IMG/VR virus record: IMGVR_UViG_3300048065_000331
Span: 1-21,730 of that record
Length of the DNA stretch: 21,730 nucleotides
Reading direction: 5' to 3' (one strand)
Origin: a virus
Positions 1-6,561 of the stretch are shown one piece after another; positions within the stretch are counted from its first letter, which is position 1; every line of letters starts with the position of its first letter. The notes beneath the pieces were generated by a model, which was not told the origin of the DNA, ran no database searches, and was given only the letters and a program-made list of their open reading frames with translations. The position numbers and the translations under genes are program-made.

Positions 1-453
1 AGCGGCACTAGCGCCACCACTGAATGCTCTTTGAATTTGCATAGCAGTAGTTTCAAAATCTAAACCAGATATTGCCGCAACATTACCTGTTATTTCTAAA
101 ACTCTATTTAAATCTTGTGCGTCTTTAGCTACAACTGCTAATGAGCCTGATGCTCTAGTTATTGCTTCTAATGAAAACGGAACTTTACCTGCAAATTTGG
201 TTAAATTGTTAAAGGCAACTGCACCTTGCTCAACACTTCCAAATAAGAATTTGAAACGTACTCCAAGACTTTCTACTTCCTTACCTACATTTACTATTGA
301 CTTTATTGCTAATCCTGCTCCTAAACCAATAAGAGCATTTTTAAGATTTAGTACAGATGATTTTGTTTTATTGAGATTACCTTGAACAGAATTAAGGGCT
401 TGTTTGCTCTTATCTTTAGCAAGAATATTAATATTAAGATTTTTATCTGCCAT
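1..453 (-). CDS. Tail tape-measure protein, N-terminal part (truncated by window edge)
   Basis: The ATG at 453-451 opens a frame that runs off the left edge; 151 residues are visible. The start reads MADKNLNINILAKDKSKQAL, followed by a helical stretch, a hydrophobic Gly/Ala/Leu segment at about residues 40-52 (LIGLGAGLAI), and an SVEQGAVAFNNLTKFAGKVP-type stretch at about 73-92. This N-terminal pattern is typical of phage tape-measure proteins, which set tail length and pass through the tail tube during DNA ejection. Position supports it: it lies directly after the major tail protein and a G/GT-type chaperone, the standard siphovirus order. Its ATG overlaps the end of the frameshifted chaperone frame (TAA at 445-443). 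Full length and C-terminal domains cannot be judged. Confidence 0.85.
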   Translation of the reverse strand, partial: MADKNLNINILAKDKSKQALNSVQGNLNKTKSSVLNLKNALIGLGAGLAIKSIVNVGKEVESLGVRFKFLFGSVEQGAVAFNNLTKFAGKVPFSLEAITRASGSLAVVAKDAQDLNRVLEITGNVAAISGLDFETTAMQIQRAFSGGASAA

Positions 454-966
454 GTTTCATCTTCATTATTCGTTGTTGTCTTTCGCTTTCTTCTAATTTG
501 ATTTCAAAGTACGATAGCCACAACATAAACTCATTAACAGGCATTTGCAATACTTGTGATACAGTCATATGTAGTCTTTCAGCTAGTGAAAGAACATTAT
601 AGATTTCTGGTGTTTCTTTTATTTTTTTTTTAAAGCGTTGGGTTCTTCAGTTGCCATAATTTGCGAAGATACCTTTGCAATCACATCTGTGTCTGCTTTA
701 ACTTTAAAAGGTAATTTATGTTCCATAGTGAACATTTTATCACCATCTTTAGTAAGTGATTTTTCTATAATAACATCAATAAGGACATTGAGATCACCAC
801 CTTCACTACCTTTAAATATTTTAGATTTTTCTAGCATATTAAAAGGTTTAGAATAAATAGCTTTATCGCCTACTAATCCCCACTCTGGCACTTCAATAAT
901 TCTTGTTTCAAGAGATTCAAAATGCCCTTTGACTCCTTCAAAGAAGTCTATTTTTTCAGATGTCAT
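443..966 (-). CDS. Tail assembly chaperone, -1 frameshift fusion product (GT type)
   Basis: This is the predicted long product of the gene whose unshifted frame ends at 619. Reading from the ATG at 966 and slipping back one base at the T-TTA-AAA / poly-A site (634-622) enters a frame that continues for about 61 codons (KIKETPEIYNVLSLAERLHM, then a segment with NEFMLWLSYFEIKLEE) and stops at TAA 445-443, inside the tape-measure start. The total is about 174 residues. The downstream frame has no good start of its own and contains a W-L-S-Y-F motif like the T half of GT proteins in other siphoviruses. In lambda-like phages the G/GT pair binds the tape measure during tail assembly. Frame and site are seen directly; actual frameshifting is inferred. 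Confidence 0.8.
619..966 (-). CDS. Tail assembly chaperone, unshifted product (G type)
   Basis: This is a 115-residue acidic/basic mixed protein starting MTSEKIDFFEGVKG and ending ALKKK at a TAA directly after a run of ten A residues. It sits between the major tail protein (10-nt gap) and the tape measure, the position of lambda gene G. Residues 13-45 and 55-80 contain the hydrophobic/charged alternation expected of a small folded domain, but I recognise no named family motif. The low-complexity KKK end is the 0-frame reading of the slippery sequence, so most ribosomes would make this shorter form and a minority the GT fusion. No strong Shine-Dalgarno sequence is visible before the ATG; coupling to the preceding gene is likely. 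Confidence 0.8.
   Translation of the reverse strand: MTSEKIDFFEGVKGHFESLETRIIEVPEWGLVGDKAIYSKPFNMLEKSKIFKGSEGGDLNVLIDVIIEKSLTKDGDKMFTMEHKLPFKVKADTDVIAKVSSQIMATEEPNALKKK
622..634 (-). promoter_or_regulatory. Predicted -1 programmed ribosomal frameshift site
   Basis: On the minus strand the sequence is GCT TTA AAA AAA AAA TAA in the 0 frame. It holds the canonical X-XXY-YYZ heptamer T-TTA-AAA (634-628) and overlapping A-AAA-AAA heptamers, immediately before the 0-frame stop at 621-619. The -1 frame stays open for 61 codons. Location between major tail protein and tape measure is where siphoviruses usually place this signal. I did not find an obvious strong downstream stem-loop. Confidence 0.8.
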
Positions 967-975
967 TAATTATTG

Positions 976-1359
976 TTAAACAGTACCTATTGTTAATGCG
1001 CCTGTGCCTTGAAAAGCAACAGTTCTTGTAGTTACTCCATCAAGTGATACACCAACTGACATTGAGGTTATAATACCTGAACCTGCGAATGATTGGTCAC
1101 CAGATGTATTTCCTTCTGGTAATAATGTAAAACTAATTGATGCTCCTGCGTCTAAAGTTTCTTGTGCAGTATCAGTTTCGTCATAGTGCATGTCTATTGA
1201 ACCACTGTATGCAGTTCTACCTGCTAGGTATGTTTTTGCAGAATTGCCAAGACTTGTATCTTCAACAACGTCTGCTGTGGTGTCGATTGAAAAACCTGTG
1301 ACTGATCCAATTACATCACTACCTGCTTTTACAACACCTTCTTTTCCATGATGTGCCAT
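976..1359 (-). CDS. Major tail protein (tail tube)
   Basis: This 127-residue protein is rich in Gly, Ser and Thr. It reads MAHHGKEGVVKAGSDVIGSV at the start, with a GTGALTIGTV end. The pattern of beta strands (SVTGFSIDTTADVVED, YSGSIDMHYDETD, TRTVAFQGTGAL) fits the tail-tube fold, and the length is short but normal for compact siphovirus tubes. It would form hexameric rings stacked along the tape measure. A strong ribosome-binding site, AAAGGAG, lies at the end of the preceding small gene, in line with high expression. It sits between a tail-terminator-like gene and the G/GT gene, the standard place for this function. Confidence 0.85.
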   Translation of the reverse strand: MAHHGKEGVVKAGSDVIGSVTGFSIDTTADVVEDTSLGNSAKTYLAGRTAYSGSIDMHYDETDTAQETLDAGASISFTLLPEGNTSGDQSFAGSGIITSMSVGVSLDGVTTRTVAFQGTGALTIGTV

Positions 1360-1364
1360 TTATA

Positions 1365-1544
1365 TTACTCCTTTGTAATAGGTTTATATTCTTCTTTTTT
1401 AACTTCTTTTGGTTTCATTTCAACTTTTTTTTTCTCAACCTCAGAAGATTCTTGAACATAGCCTAGTTTCAAAAACTTATCAAGGCTATTGGGATTGATA
1501 CAAACAATATCATTTCCTTTTGTCATTATTATATCTTTAGCCAT
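1365..1544 (-). CDS. Small lysine/glutamate-rich protein, 59 aa, unknown
   Basis: The frame starts at ATG 1544, which shares a base with the stop of the upstream tail-terminator-like gene (TAATG), and stops at TAA 1367. The first half (MAKDIIMTKGNDIVCINPNS, then LDKFLKLGY) looks folded; the second half is an unstructured charged tail (VEKKKVEMKPKEVKKEEYKP). It fills the gap between tail terminator and major tail protein with no spare bases, and its 3' end carries the Shine-Dalgarno sequence for the tail-tube gene. It is similar in layout to the 50-aa gene at 2918-3070. A minor structural or assembly role is possible, but I recognise no family. Confidence 0.7.
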   Translation of the reverse strand: MAKDIIMTKGNDIVCINPNSLDKFLKLGYVQESSEVEKKKVEMKPKEVKKEEYKPITKE

Positions 1545-1987
1545 TATGCAGTACCTCTTGTAAATTCATATAAAACTCTTACCACAATTCTTACTGCTCC
1601 AATAGGAAAAAGTACACCTTCATCAGCTGAAACATCAACTATTTGTGTATCTATAGCGTTACCATTTCTCGTAATATCGTTATCAAGTGTTTCTTCAACA
1701 ACTTCTACTAATTGATTTCTAGCAGTATCAATATTTGATGTAGTTCCTTTTACATAACCAATTAATACAAAATCAATAGTACCAGATCTTTTGCCTGTAC
1801 TATTGCTACCCATACTAAAATCTTCTCTTGTTTCATCACTTGTTGAAATAAAAATCGCAGGAAATTGTGCATTTGATAAATCTTCAACCAAAAATGGCTC
1901 TCTTGTTATTTTTTTGAATGTGATCGGTGAACTAACTGCAGTCAATTTTGTTATGATATCACTTGCTATATCTTCTCTTTCACTCAT
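1544..1987 (-). CDS. Tail terminator-like protein
   Basis: This 147-residue protein begins MSEREDIASDIITKLTAVSS. An N-terminal helix is followed by strands: a PAIFISTSDETRED stretch at about 43-56, TIDFVLIGYVKG near 70-81, a long helix IDTARNQLVEVVEETLD, and a final strand pair VRIVVRVLYEFTRG. This alpha/beta arrangement matches gpU/SPP1 gp17-type tail terminators, small proteins that cap the tail tube and join it to the head. Position, after the tail-completion protein and before the tail tube, agrees. The start overlaps the upstream gene by 4 nt (1984-1987). Assignment rests on architecture and synteny rather than a signature motif. Confidence 0.65.
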   Translation of the reverse strand: MSEREDIASDIITKLTAVSSPITFKKITREPFLVEDLSNAQFPAIFISTSDETREDFSMGSNSTGKRSGTIDFVLIGYVKGTTSNIDTARNQLVEVVEETLDNDITRNGNAIDTQIVDVSADEGVLFPIGAVRIVVRVLYEFTRGTA

Positions 1988-2448
1988 AGTCCTAATCCTT
2001 TTAGTATTAATTCATTAAATTGTTTTTGTATTTGTGATTGTTCTTTTTTACTTATTCTAAAGAATTGTCTTTTAACTTTGTTTTTACCTGCTCCAAATAA
2101 ATCATGATATGAAGCTTTGTCAGTTGCGTCCTTTGATCTAAAAAATAATTCTCCTTTACTTCTTGATGATTTAAATGTCAAAGCACTAAACATTTGCCCT
2201 GTATCAGTAAGATCAACAACACCAGATTGTTTTCTTCTTGCTCTTTTATTCTTTTTAGAATAGGGAGCAAACTTTTTACCAAATGCATCTATGCCTTTAT
2301 TTTGTGTTCTATTTTTTATTGAAGCAACTTCAAACGCAGAGACTTTAGCCAATGATCTTTGAACAAGTTGTGGCATTTTTTTAACTAAAATACTAAAATC
2401 GTTGGCTATCTCAGCACTGTTATCAGTAAAGGTAATTTTTGCTACCAT
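1984..2448 (-). CDS. Phage virion morphogenesis / tail completion protein (HK97 gp10 or Mu gpG-like)
   Basis: This 154-residue basic protein starts MVAKITFTDNSAEIANDFSI. It has an early helix (LVQRSLAKVSAFEVASIKNR), then the pattern G-x-x-A-F-G-K-K-F-A-P-Y-S-K near residues 53-66, a DLTDTGQMFSALTF segment at about 79-92 and a YHDLFGAGKNKVKRQFF segment near 113-129. The sequence T-G-x-M-x-x-A followed by a 'H-x-x-G' type region and an arginine/phenylalanine-rich end is typical of phage virion morphogenesis proteins needed to finish the head-tail joint. The gene is placed between the connector protein and tail terminator, and its ATG shares a base with the preceding stop. Confidence 0.65.
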   Translation of the reverse strand: MVAKITFTDNSAEIANDFSILVKKMPQLVQRSLAKVSAFEVASIKNRTQNKGIDAFGKKFAPYSKKNKRARRKQSGVVDLTDTGQMFSALTFKSSRSKGELFFRSKDATDKASYHDLFGAGKNKVKRQFFRISKKEQSQIQKQFNELILKGLGL

Positions 2449-2918
2449 TATCTAACTAATCTTAAATGGTGTATTGGCTCTTTTTCACTTGTTGATATTG
2501 AGCCATCAGAGTCTTCATCATATTCTACTCCATCTCTCAATACTGCGTTAAATTCTTCTGCGTATTTGGCTCTGTAAAATTCTATTTGCACTTGGAAAGC
2601 GTCTGCTTCACCATCTGGTGTTCGCCATTTAGTAAGTTGTGGCATTATATATTCTGCTAGTGCTTTGTAGACTACACATCTAACCCATTGTGCATTTGTT
2701 AATTTTGAACTGTCTAATTCAATAGAAGTAACTTTTGTAATATCTTTATATCTTACTGTGTGTCTATATCTTTCCCACCATTCCTCACGAATTTGTCTAA
2801 TGACATCATTCTCTGCGTGTTGTAATTGAGTGTCAAAATCATCATCACCATATGTGGCAATATCTGGTTGATACTCTTGAACATGAGATAATGCTACTGA
2901 AAATTCTGTGGTTGCCAT
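2448..2918 (-). CDS. Head-tail connector / head completion protein
   Basis: This 156-residue acidic protein starts MATTEFSVALSHVQEYQPDI. A helical core includes FDTQLQHAENDVIRQIREEWW (about 28-48) and the conserved-looking TNAQWVRCVVYKALAEYIMP region (about 74-93), followed by AFQVQIEFYRAKYAEEFNAV. This helix bundle with an N-terminal aspartate-rich segment is characteristic of gp6/gp15-type connector proteins that dock beneath the portal. It follows the capsid gene and a 50-aa gene, and the start codon overlaps the stop of the latter (TAATG). The C-terminus is a disordered acidic/Ser stretch. Function is inferred mainly from architecture and position. Confidence 0.65.
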   Translation of the reverse strand: MATTEFSVALSHVQEYQPDIATYGDDDFDTQLQHAENDVIRQIREEWWERYRHTVRYKDITKVTSIELDSSKLTNAQWVRCVVYKALAEYIMPQLTKWRTPDGEADAFQVQIEFYRAKYAEEFNAVLRDGVEYDEDSDGSISTSEKEPIHHLRLVR

Positions 2919-3070
2919 TATTTATCTTTCTTTTTCTTTGGTTTGTCTACCTTATCAACTTTAGGCTTATCTTCAACAGGTGTAAAACCTCTTAATGCCC
3001 ATGTAGTTTTATTTCTTTCATAATCAGCTTGTGGTCTTTCAATAATCTTTTTTCCATTAGTTAGTTTCAT
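2918..3070 (-). CDS. Small basic protein, 50 aa, unknown
   Basis: ATG at 3070 is preceded by a clear ribosome-binding site (AAAGGAATATTATG), and the frame ends at TAA 2920 overlapping the connector start. The protein reads MKLTNGKKIIERPQADYERN, a KTTWALRGFTPVEDK middle, and a KPKVDKVDKPKKKKDK tail. It follows the major capsid gene and the 7-bp hairpin at 3089-3108. Proteins of this size with a short motif and a lysine-rich tail recur in this window next to structural genes. No family recognised. Confidence 0.7.
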   Translation of the reverse strand: MKLTNGKKIIERPQADYERNKTTWALRGFTPVEDKPKVDKVDKPKKKKDK

Positions 3071-3088
3071 AATATTCCTTTCTAAACA

Positions 3089-3108
3089 GGTGGGGGATTA
3101 ACCCCACC
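3089..3108 (-). terminator. Stem-loop between capsid gene and next small gene
   Basis: A perfect 7-bp G/C-rich stem (ggtgggg / ccccacc) with a 6-nt loop lies in the 51-nt gap after the major capsid gene stop. No T-run follows on either strand, so it is not a classical intrinsic terminator. It may act as a partial terminator or as a 3'-end mRNA stabiliser that keeps capsid mRNA abundant over downstream genes. Confidence 0.5.
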
Positions 3109-3121
3109 CATAAAAGTATTA

Positions 3122-3964
3122 TTATTGGATTGATGAGTCTGCAATTACTTCAATACCATATGAATCGTGTAATTCGCCAACACCATAGACTGCTGTTGCT
3201 ACGATTTCATCAGCACGAAGAGAAGCGTCTCTTTGTGTTTCAATCTTAATGTCTTGCATCATAGCGAGAGCAAGTGCATCTTTGTGGAACATTCCACCTT
3301 TATAGTCACCTGCAGTACCTGTGTTTGCCATGTTGCCTGTTTCAAAGATTTTGATACCTGCGATTTGACCAATAAAGCCATTTCTTAATGCTTCATTTGA
3401 CAATTCTGTATCTAAACCTGCGAAAGTATTTGTAAGACCAGATTTGAGGTCATATGCGATCTTTGGGTGTACTACAAGATATGTTTCATTAACAGGTAAA
3501 CCTGCGGCTCTCAATGTTGAAGCGGCATTAAATACAGTGGCAGGTGATAATACTGCACTGTCTGTACCTGCGGCAGTAGAAAATCCATCAAAAAGAGCAA
3601 TTAAGTCTTGATCCATTTTCTTTGCGATTGCTTCACCAAAGAGTCTACCAATATCTGCGGCTACATTTCTTGGCGCAGAGTTTCTTGCTAGGTCTGTTAA
3701 TGTTGTCATTACACCAACTTCTGAAGCTGTAATAGTTACAGAACTTGGATTGATTGCAGTGTTAGATAAATCTGTTGCTTCCGCTACTGCCGCGGCACTT
3801 ACCGCAGAATAAATAGGAACTTCAACTGACTTACCACCACCTGCGATTGCGTAGTTCTTCACAAGATTCTTCATTATAGATTTCTCTTGAATGACGAATT
3901 GTGCTTCAGCTACTATTTCGGTATACAGTTCACTAACTGTACTCGAGGTTGTTTCATTAGCCAT
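3122..3964 (-). CDS. Major capsid protein (HK97 fold)
   Basis: This 280-residue protein starts MANETTSSTVSELYTEIVAE. It is Ala/Thr/Gly-rich with evenly spread hydrophobics, the usual composition of HK97-fold coats. Recognisable stretches are KSVEVPIYSAVSAAAVAEAT (about 45-64), the VTITASEVGVMTTLTDLARN spine-helix entry (about 76-95), the long helix IGRLFGEAIAKKMDQDLIAL (about 104-123), and a C-terminal GEL-HDSYGIEVIAD strand. At 280 residues there is no room for an N-terminal delta domain, which agrees with the separate scaffold gene just upstream. A good Shine-Dalgarno sequence (AAAGGATATAACTATG) precedes it. Base composition is visibly less A+T-rich than in neighbours, as expected for a highly expressed gene. 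Confidence 0.9.
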   Translation of the reverse strand: MANETTSSTVSELYTEIVAEAQFVIQEKSIMKNLVKNYAIAGGGKSVEVPIYSAVSAAAVAEATDLSNTAINPSSVTITASEVGVMTTLTDLARNSAPRNVAADIGRLFGEAIAKKMDQDLIALFDGFSTAAGTDSAVLSPATVFNAASTLRAAGLPVNETYLVVHPKIAYDLKSGLTNTFAGLDTELSNEALRNGFIGQIAGIKIFETGNMANTGTAGDYKGGMFHKDALALAMMQDIKIETQRDASLRADEIVATAVYGVGELHDSYGIEVIADSSIQ

Positions 3965-3985
3965 AGTTATATCCTTTCATAGATA

Positions 3986-4696
3986 TTATTTATTTAAATT
4001 GATAATCGTGCTTACACTATCTCTTTGCTTTCTATGTTCAGCATAGAGTTTCCTGTCAGCAGGATTATTCATGTCTAGTTCCGAAATGTTTATAGTCTTA
4101 TTCGTGTCTGACTTACCCACATTACTAACACTTCCGCTCCCAGAGGGAGTTGCGCTTTGAAAGTGTGCGTTCTGTGTTAAAAACTCTTGCACTGCTTCAT
4201 CAACAGAAAGAAGTTCACCATTGGAGTTATATCTTGGTGTTTTATCTTTATCAAGTATTTCTACTCTACCCTCTGCATTAAGTTGAACATTGTTTTTTAA
4301 AAGTTCTTTGATTTGTTCTGGATTAATTGCACCATTTTTTGAAGCAGAGTTAATTAATTGTTTGTCAATTCTTTCGTTTTTGAGTTCACTTTCTAATTTA
4401 CTTAACTTCTCACTATACTCTTGGGATTTCTTTTTGATGACTTCATCAAACTTACCTCGTTCAAGAGCAAGTTCTTCTTCTTTTTTCTTTTTTTCTTCAA
4501 GAGCAGATTTTGCGTCTTCTAAATTTTCAATACCTAAATCTTTCATGATAGAAAGTTTTTGTCTTGCTAATCTTTCCTGAACTATTTTATCAATGTCTGG
4601 TTGTTTGTTTGTTGATTGTTCTTTTGTTTCTTGAACTACTTCTTCTTGTTTTGTTTCTTCTACTTTTGGTGTTTCCGTTACTTGCTCGTCAGCCAT
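3986..4696 (-). CDS. Capsid scaffolding protein
   Basis: This 236-residue, highly charged protein begins MADEQVTETPKVEETKQEEV. An acidic disordered N-terminus is followed by a long coiled coil (about residues 33-110, many E/K/L heptads such as EKKKKEEELALERGKFDEVI) and a Ser/Gly-rich linker (TPSGSGSVSN) before a short C-terminal helix with MNNPADRKLYAEHR. This is the standard plan of phage scaffolds of the DUF4355/minor structural GP20 type, which guide capsid assembly and are then removed; the C-terminal helix usually contacts the coat. It lies directly before the major capsid gene and has a strong ribosome-binding site (AAAGGAGTGCATTATG). No protease motif is seen. Confidence 0.85.
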   Translation of the reverse strand: MADEQVTETPKVEETKQEEVVQETKEQSTNKQPDIDKIVQERLARQKLSIMKDLGIENLEDAKSALEEKKKKEEELALERGKFDEVIKKKSQEYSEKLSKLESELKNERIDKQLINSASKNGAINPEQIKELLKNNVQLNAEGRVEILDKDKTPRYNSNGELLSVDEAVQEFLTQNAHFQSATPSGSGSVSNVGKSDTNKTINISELDMNNPADRKLYAEHRKQRDSVSTIINLNK

Positions 4697-4749
4697 AATG
4701 CACTCCTTTGTGTCAATATATATATTATCAAGATTTAGTCTTATTTAGG

Positions 4750-5673
4750 TTATTCTTCAAGTAAATTATCCCAAGCTGAATCATAGGGAATAAAGCTATG
4801 TCTACAACGATAGCCACCACGATTTATAAAAGGGTCACTACCAGATTTACCTTTCCAACCTGTTGCCCATTTATCTCTAGCTTCTTGCTCTGTAAAGACA
4901 CGATTTAAGTTGCTTCTACAGAAATCTCGTGTTGTTGTTATATTTGTACCTGTATATTTAAATTGAGTAATACCTGCTTCATTGGCTTTGTGCATAGTAA
5001 ATTGACCATCAAATTGCATAATACTGTCATGTGCTATTTGACTAGCATATCTTCGCATATTATTTCCAAGAATATCACTTGCATATTTGCTATTTAGTTG
5101 ATTTCTAGCAATTCTTACTCTTTCAAGAACTGCTTTATCACTTGAATATCTATTTTTTGCAACATAATCAGTAAGTCTATTGATTGCGCTTTCATTGCTT
5201 CTTTGATAAACGCCATTAATTGAACCACGAATATCTGTTACCATTTTCCTAAATGGCTTACCTGTGATTGCTGATTGATAAATATTATCTGCTATGACAT
5301 TTAAAAATCTATTTCCAACTTCTTCAAAGCCACTAAATGATAAAAACTTTAATTGGTTAATCACTAATAAATCTGCTTGTGTTAGCTTTTTGAAGCGCTC
5401 TGGTATAGGTAATGGCTTTATGAATGCTTGGTACTCTTTGATAATTTCATCATACTCACGCACTAAAATATCTGCTTCTTTAAGGTAATTATCTTCTATT
5501 AGTTTTTTGAGACTTGGTCTAAATTGTATAGCTAATTGTGTAGATAGTTTGAGTTCACCACCTGCTAACTGTTGCAATTCTGCAACAATGTCATCTTCTA
5601 ATTTTTTGAGTACACCAAGTATTCTTTCCTCATGTGTATCAATGAGTTTGTTTAATGTATCTACTTTTGCCAT
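4750..5673 (-). CDS. Phage head morphogenesis / minor head protein (SPP1 gp7 / Mu gpF-like)
   Basis: This 307-residue protein starts MAKVDTLNKLIDTHEERILG. The N-terminal two thirds are helical. The C-terminal region carries the family signature: FKYTGTNITTTRDFCR at about 238-253, a V-F-T-x-x-E-A-R-D-K-W stretch, and G-G-Y-R-C-R-H near 286-292. The Y-x-G-T...R-x-F-C...R-C-R-H pattern with paired Cys and His is typical of the phage minor head protein family found beside portals. Such proteins are often incorporated in small copy number and may be ejected with DNA. It starts 4 nt after the upstream basic protein. A perfect 20-nt repeat shared with the portal gene lies at 5568-5587. Confidence 0.8.
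   Translation of the reverse strand: MAKVDTLNKLIDTHEERILGVLKKLEDDIVAELQQLAGGELKLSTQLAIQFRPSLKKLIEDNYLKEADILVREYDEIIKEYQAFIKPLPIPERFKKLTQADLLVINQLKFLSFSGFEEVGNRFLNVIADNIYQSAITGKPFRKMVTDIRGSINGVYQRSNESAINRLTDYVAKNRYSSDKAVLERVRIARNQLNSKYASDILGNNMRRYASQIAHDSIMQFDGQFTMHKANEAGITQFKYTGTNITTTRDFCRSNLNRVFTEQEARDKWATGWKGKSGSDPFINRGGYRCRHSFIPYDSAWDNLLEE
5568..5587. repeat. 20-nt palindromic repeat, copy 1
   Basis: The + strand reads actgttgcaattctgcaaca, identical to 7198-7217. Within it tgttgca / tgcaaca form a perfect 7-bp inverted repeat around a 4-nt loop. On the minus strand it encodes V-A-E-L-Q-Q within the minor head protein. See copy 2 and the related finding. Confidence 0.75.
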
Positions 5674-5676
5674 ACA

Positions 5677-5949
5677 TCAAACTTTAAAACCTTTTTTCCA
5701 TGCTCTTAAACTCCAATATGCCGCTGATAAATTCTTTTGACCTCTTACCCTTTTCAAAACACCACCCATTCTAGCATCAAATGATCTTTTTCTCGCAGGT
5801 ATACTTTTTTTTATACTCATGGTTTTTGACCCAAAGTTGATTTTCTTGATATTTCCTGTTGATTTATCTTTTACAAATACTTTGAACTTGCCAACATCTC
5901 CACGCATTGGTTTATTGAGTTTTACAGTTCTGCCTTTATATTTAGCCAT
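5677..5949 (-). CDS. Small highly basic protein, 90 aa, unknown
   Basis: The protein starts MAKYKGRTVKLNKPMRGDVG and ends AYWSLRAWKKGFKV. It is rich in Lys/Arg with few acidic residues. Visible segments are a beta-type stretch KFKVFVKDKSTGNIKKINFG (about 22-41), SMIKKSIPARKRSFDARMGG-like residues (about 43-62, seen as S-I-K-K-S-I-P-A-R-K-R-S-F-D-A-R), and a C-terminal aromatic helix (AAYWSLRAWKK). Its ATG shares a base with the preceding mini-gene's stop. Proteins with this VKD-TGN-KK-FG and P-x-R-x-x-S-F-x-A-R pattern are, to my recollection, common hypotheticals in marine phages. Location between portal and minor head protein suggests a virion or packaged-DNA role, which is inference. Confidence 0.8.
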   Translation of the reverse strand: MAKYKGRTVKLNKPMRGDVGKFKVFVKDKSTGNIKKINFGSKTMSIKKSIPARKRSFDARMGGVLKRVRGQKNLSAAYWSLRAWKKGFKV

Positions 5950-6056
5950 TATCTTTTTTTCTTTTTGACTTTCTTTCTTTTCTTAGCTTTCAATGGTTTT
6001 CTATTAAGATAACCTTTTGTTAAAACTCTTAATGTTGAAGATGTTGTAAATGACAT
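5949..6056 (-). CDS. Lysine/arginine-rich mini-protein, 35 aa
   Basis: ATG at 6056 shares its A with the stop of the upstream 27-aa gene, and the TAA at 5951 overlaps the next ATG. The product is MSFTTSSTLRVLTKGYLNRK followed by PLKAKKRKKVKKKKR. It has about 15 basic and no acidic residues in 35. Exact tiling between neighbours with TAATG junctions on both sides supports a real gene despite the size. It may bind nucleic acid inside the capsid, but nothing beyond charge shows this. Confidence 0.65.
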   Translation of the reverse strand: MSFTTSSTLRVLTKGYLNRKPLKAKKRKKVKKKKR

Positions 6057-6139
6057 TATTTCTTTTTCTTTTTTTTCTTTTTCATCTTTTTAGGAGGTCT
6101 ACCTACTTTTGTTCCGTATGTTCCTTTTCCGTATGGCAT
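6056..6139 (-). CDS. Lysine-rich mini-protein, 27 aa (GKGTYG...GRPPKK type)
   Basis: ATG at 6139 follows a ribosome-binding site (AAAGGAATAATTATG). The product has a neutral Gly/Tyr head, MPYGKGTYGTKVGRPPKK, then M and a run of eight lysines. The GRPPKK segment resembles AT-hook-like minor-groove binders, though a single short hook is weak evidence. I recall similar MPYGKGTYG-type peptides in marine phage genomes near structural genes. The stop overlaps the next start (TAATG). It is too short for most gene finders, but start signal, tiling and composition support it. Confidence 0.65.
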   Translation of the reverse strand: MPYGKGTYGTKVGRPPKKMKKKKKKKK

Positions 6140-6151
6140 AATTATTCCTTT

Positions 6152-6382
6152 CTATTTTTTTCTGCGTTTTTTCTTTAGGTCTAAATCGTGTTTACGACTA
6201 CCCCTTAAAAATGAATTAACCCTACCCATTGACCAAGCGGCCATTGGCACTCTACGGCTACCACTTGATAAAAATGCTCCTTGTCCTCGTCGATAAACTT
6301 TTGCCAAAGTTGAATATGTATATTTCTTTGATCTCTTTGCTTTTTCTCTTAAAGTTTTTTGTACTGTTGCTGATATTGCCAT
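6152..6382 (-). CDS. Small basic protein, 76 aa, unknown
   Basis: The protein starts MAISATVQKTLREKAKRSKK and has a well-defined centre, TLAKVYRRGQGAFLSSGSRR (about 25-44) followed by VPMAAWSMGRVNSFLRG (about 45-61), then a D-L-D-L and lysine-rich end. The S-G-S-R-R and A-W-x-M-x-R-V-N-S-F motifs look conserved. I associate this pattern with a phage domain of unknown function (possibly DUF5824), not certain. Its start overlaps the preceding stop (TAATG). It belongs to the run of five basic proteins between portal and minor head protein. Confidence 0.75.
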   Translation of the reverse strand: MAISATVQKTLREKAKRSKKYTYSTLAKVYRRGQGAFLSSGSRRVPMAAWSMGRVNSFLRGSRKHDLDLKKKRRKK

Positions 6383-6561
6383 TATGCTCTAGTTCTCGCT
6401 TTCAATAACGCCATAGGTATTCTTTTACCTGCTTTATATAATTTTGCTACCCTTTTGATTAAACTTGCACGTCTTGATCTCTTTGCGCCTTTTAAACCAG
6501 ATAAATATTTTTTTGGTACTTTGGTTTTTTTATCTTTTGGAACTTTTCTACGCTTCGGCAA
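6382..6561 (-). CDS. Small basic protein, about 59 aa, uncertain start
   Basis: The conserved part reads KVPKKYLSGLKGAKRSRRAS followed by LIKRVAKLYKAGKRIPMALLKARTRA: a Lys/Arg-rich helix pair with essentially no acidic residues. There is no in-frame ATG near the beginning. The frame is open to a GTG at 6627, which would overlap the portal gene by 80 nt. I prefer TTG at 6561 because AGGTGA sits 5 nt before it; GTG 6570 and TTG 6576 are alternatives. The gene overlaps the portal 3' end by about 14 nt and shares a base with the next gene. Function is unknown; a role tied to DNA or the capsid interior is a guess. Confidence 0.7.
   Translation of the reverse strand: MPKRRKVPKDKKTKVPKKYLSGLKGAKRSRRASLIKRVAKLYKAGKRIPMALLKARTRA

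Noticed and set aside
197-385. Plus-strand open frames throughout, e.g. 197-385, 638-856, 1791-2018, 4290-4580, 5294-5488, 9284-9583, 11453-11740, 14801-14998, 16372-16641
   Set aside because: They lie opposite well-supported minus-strand genes, lack ribosome-binding sites and have low-complexity products (Ser/Phe/Leu-rich) typical of the complement of A+T-rich coding DNA.
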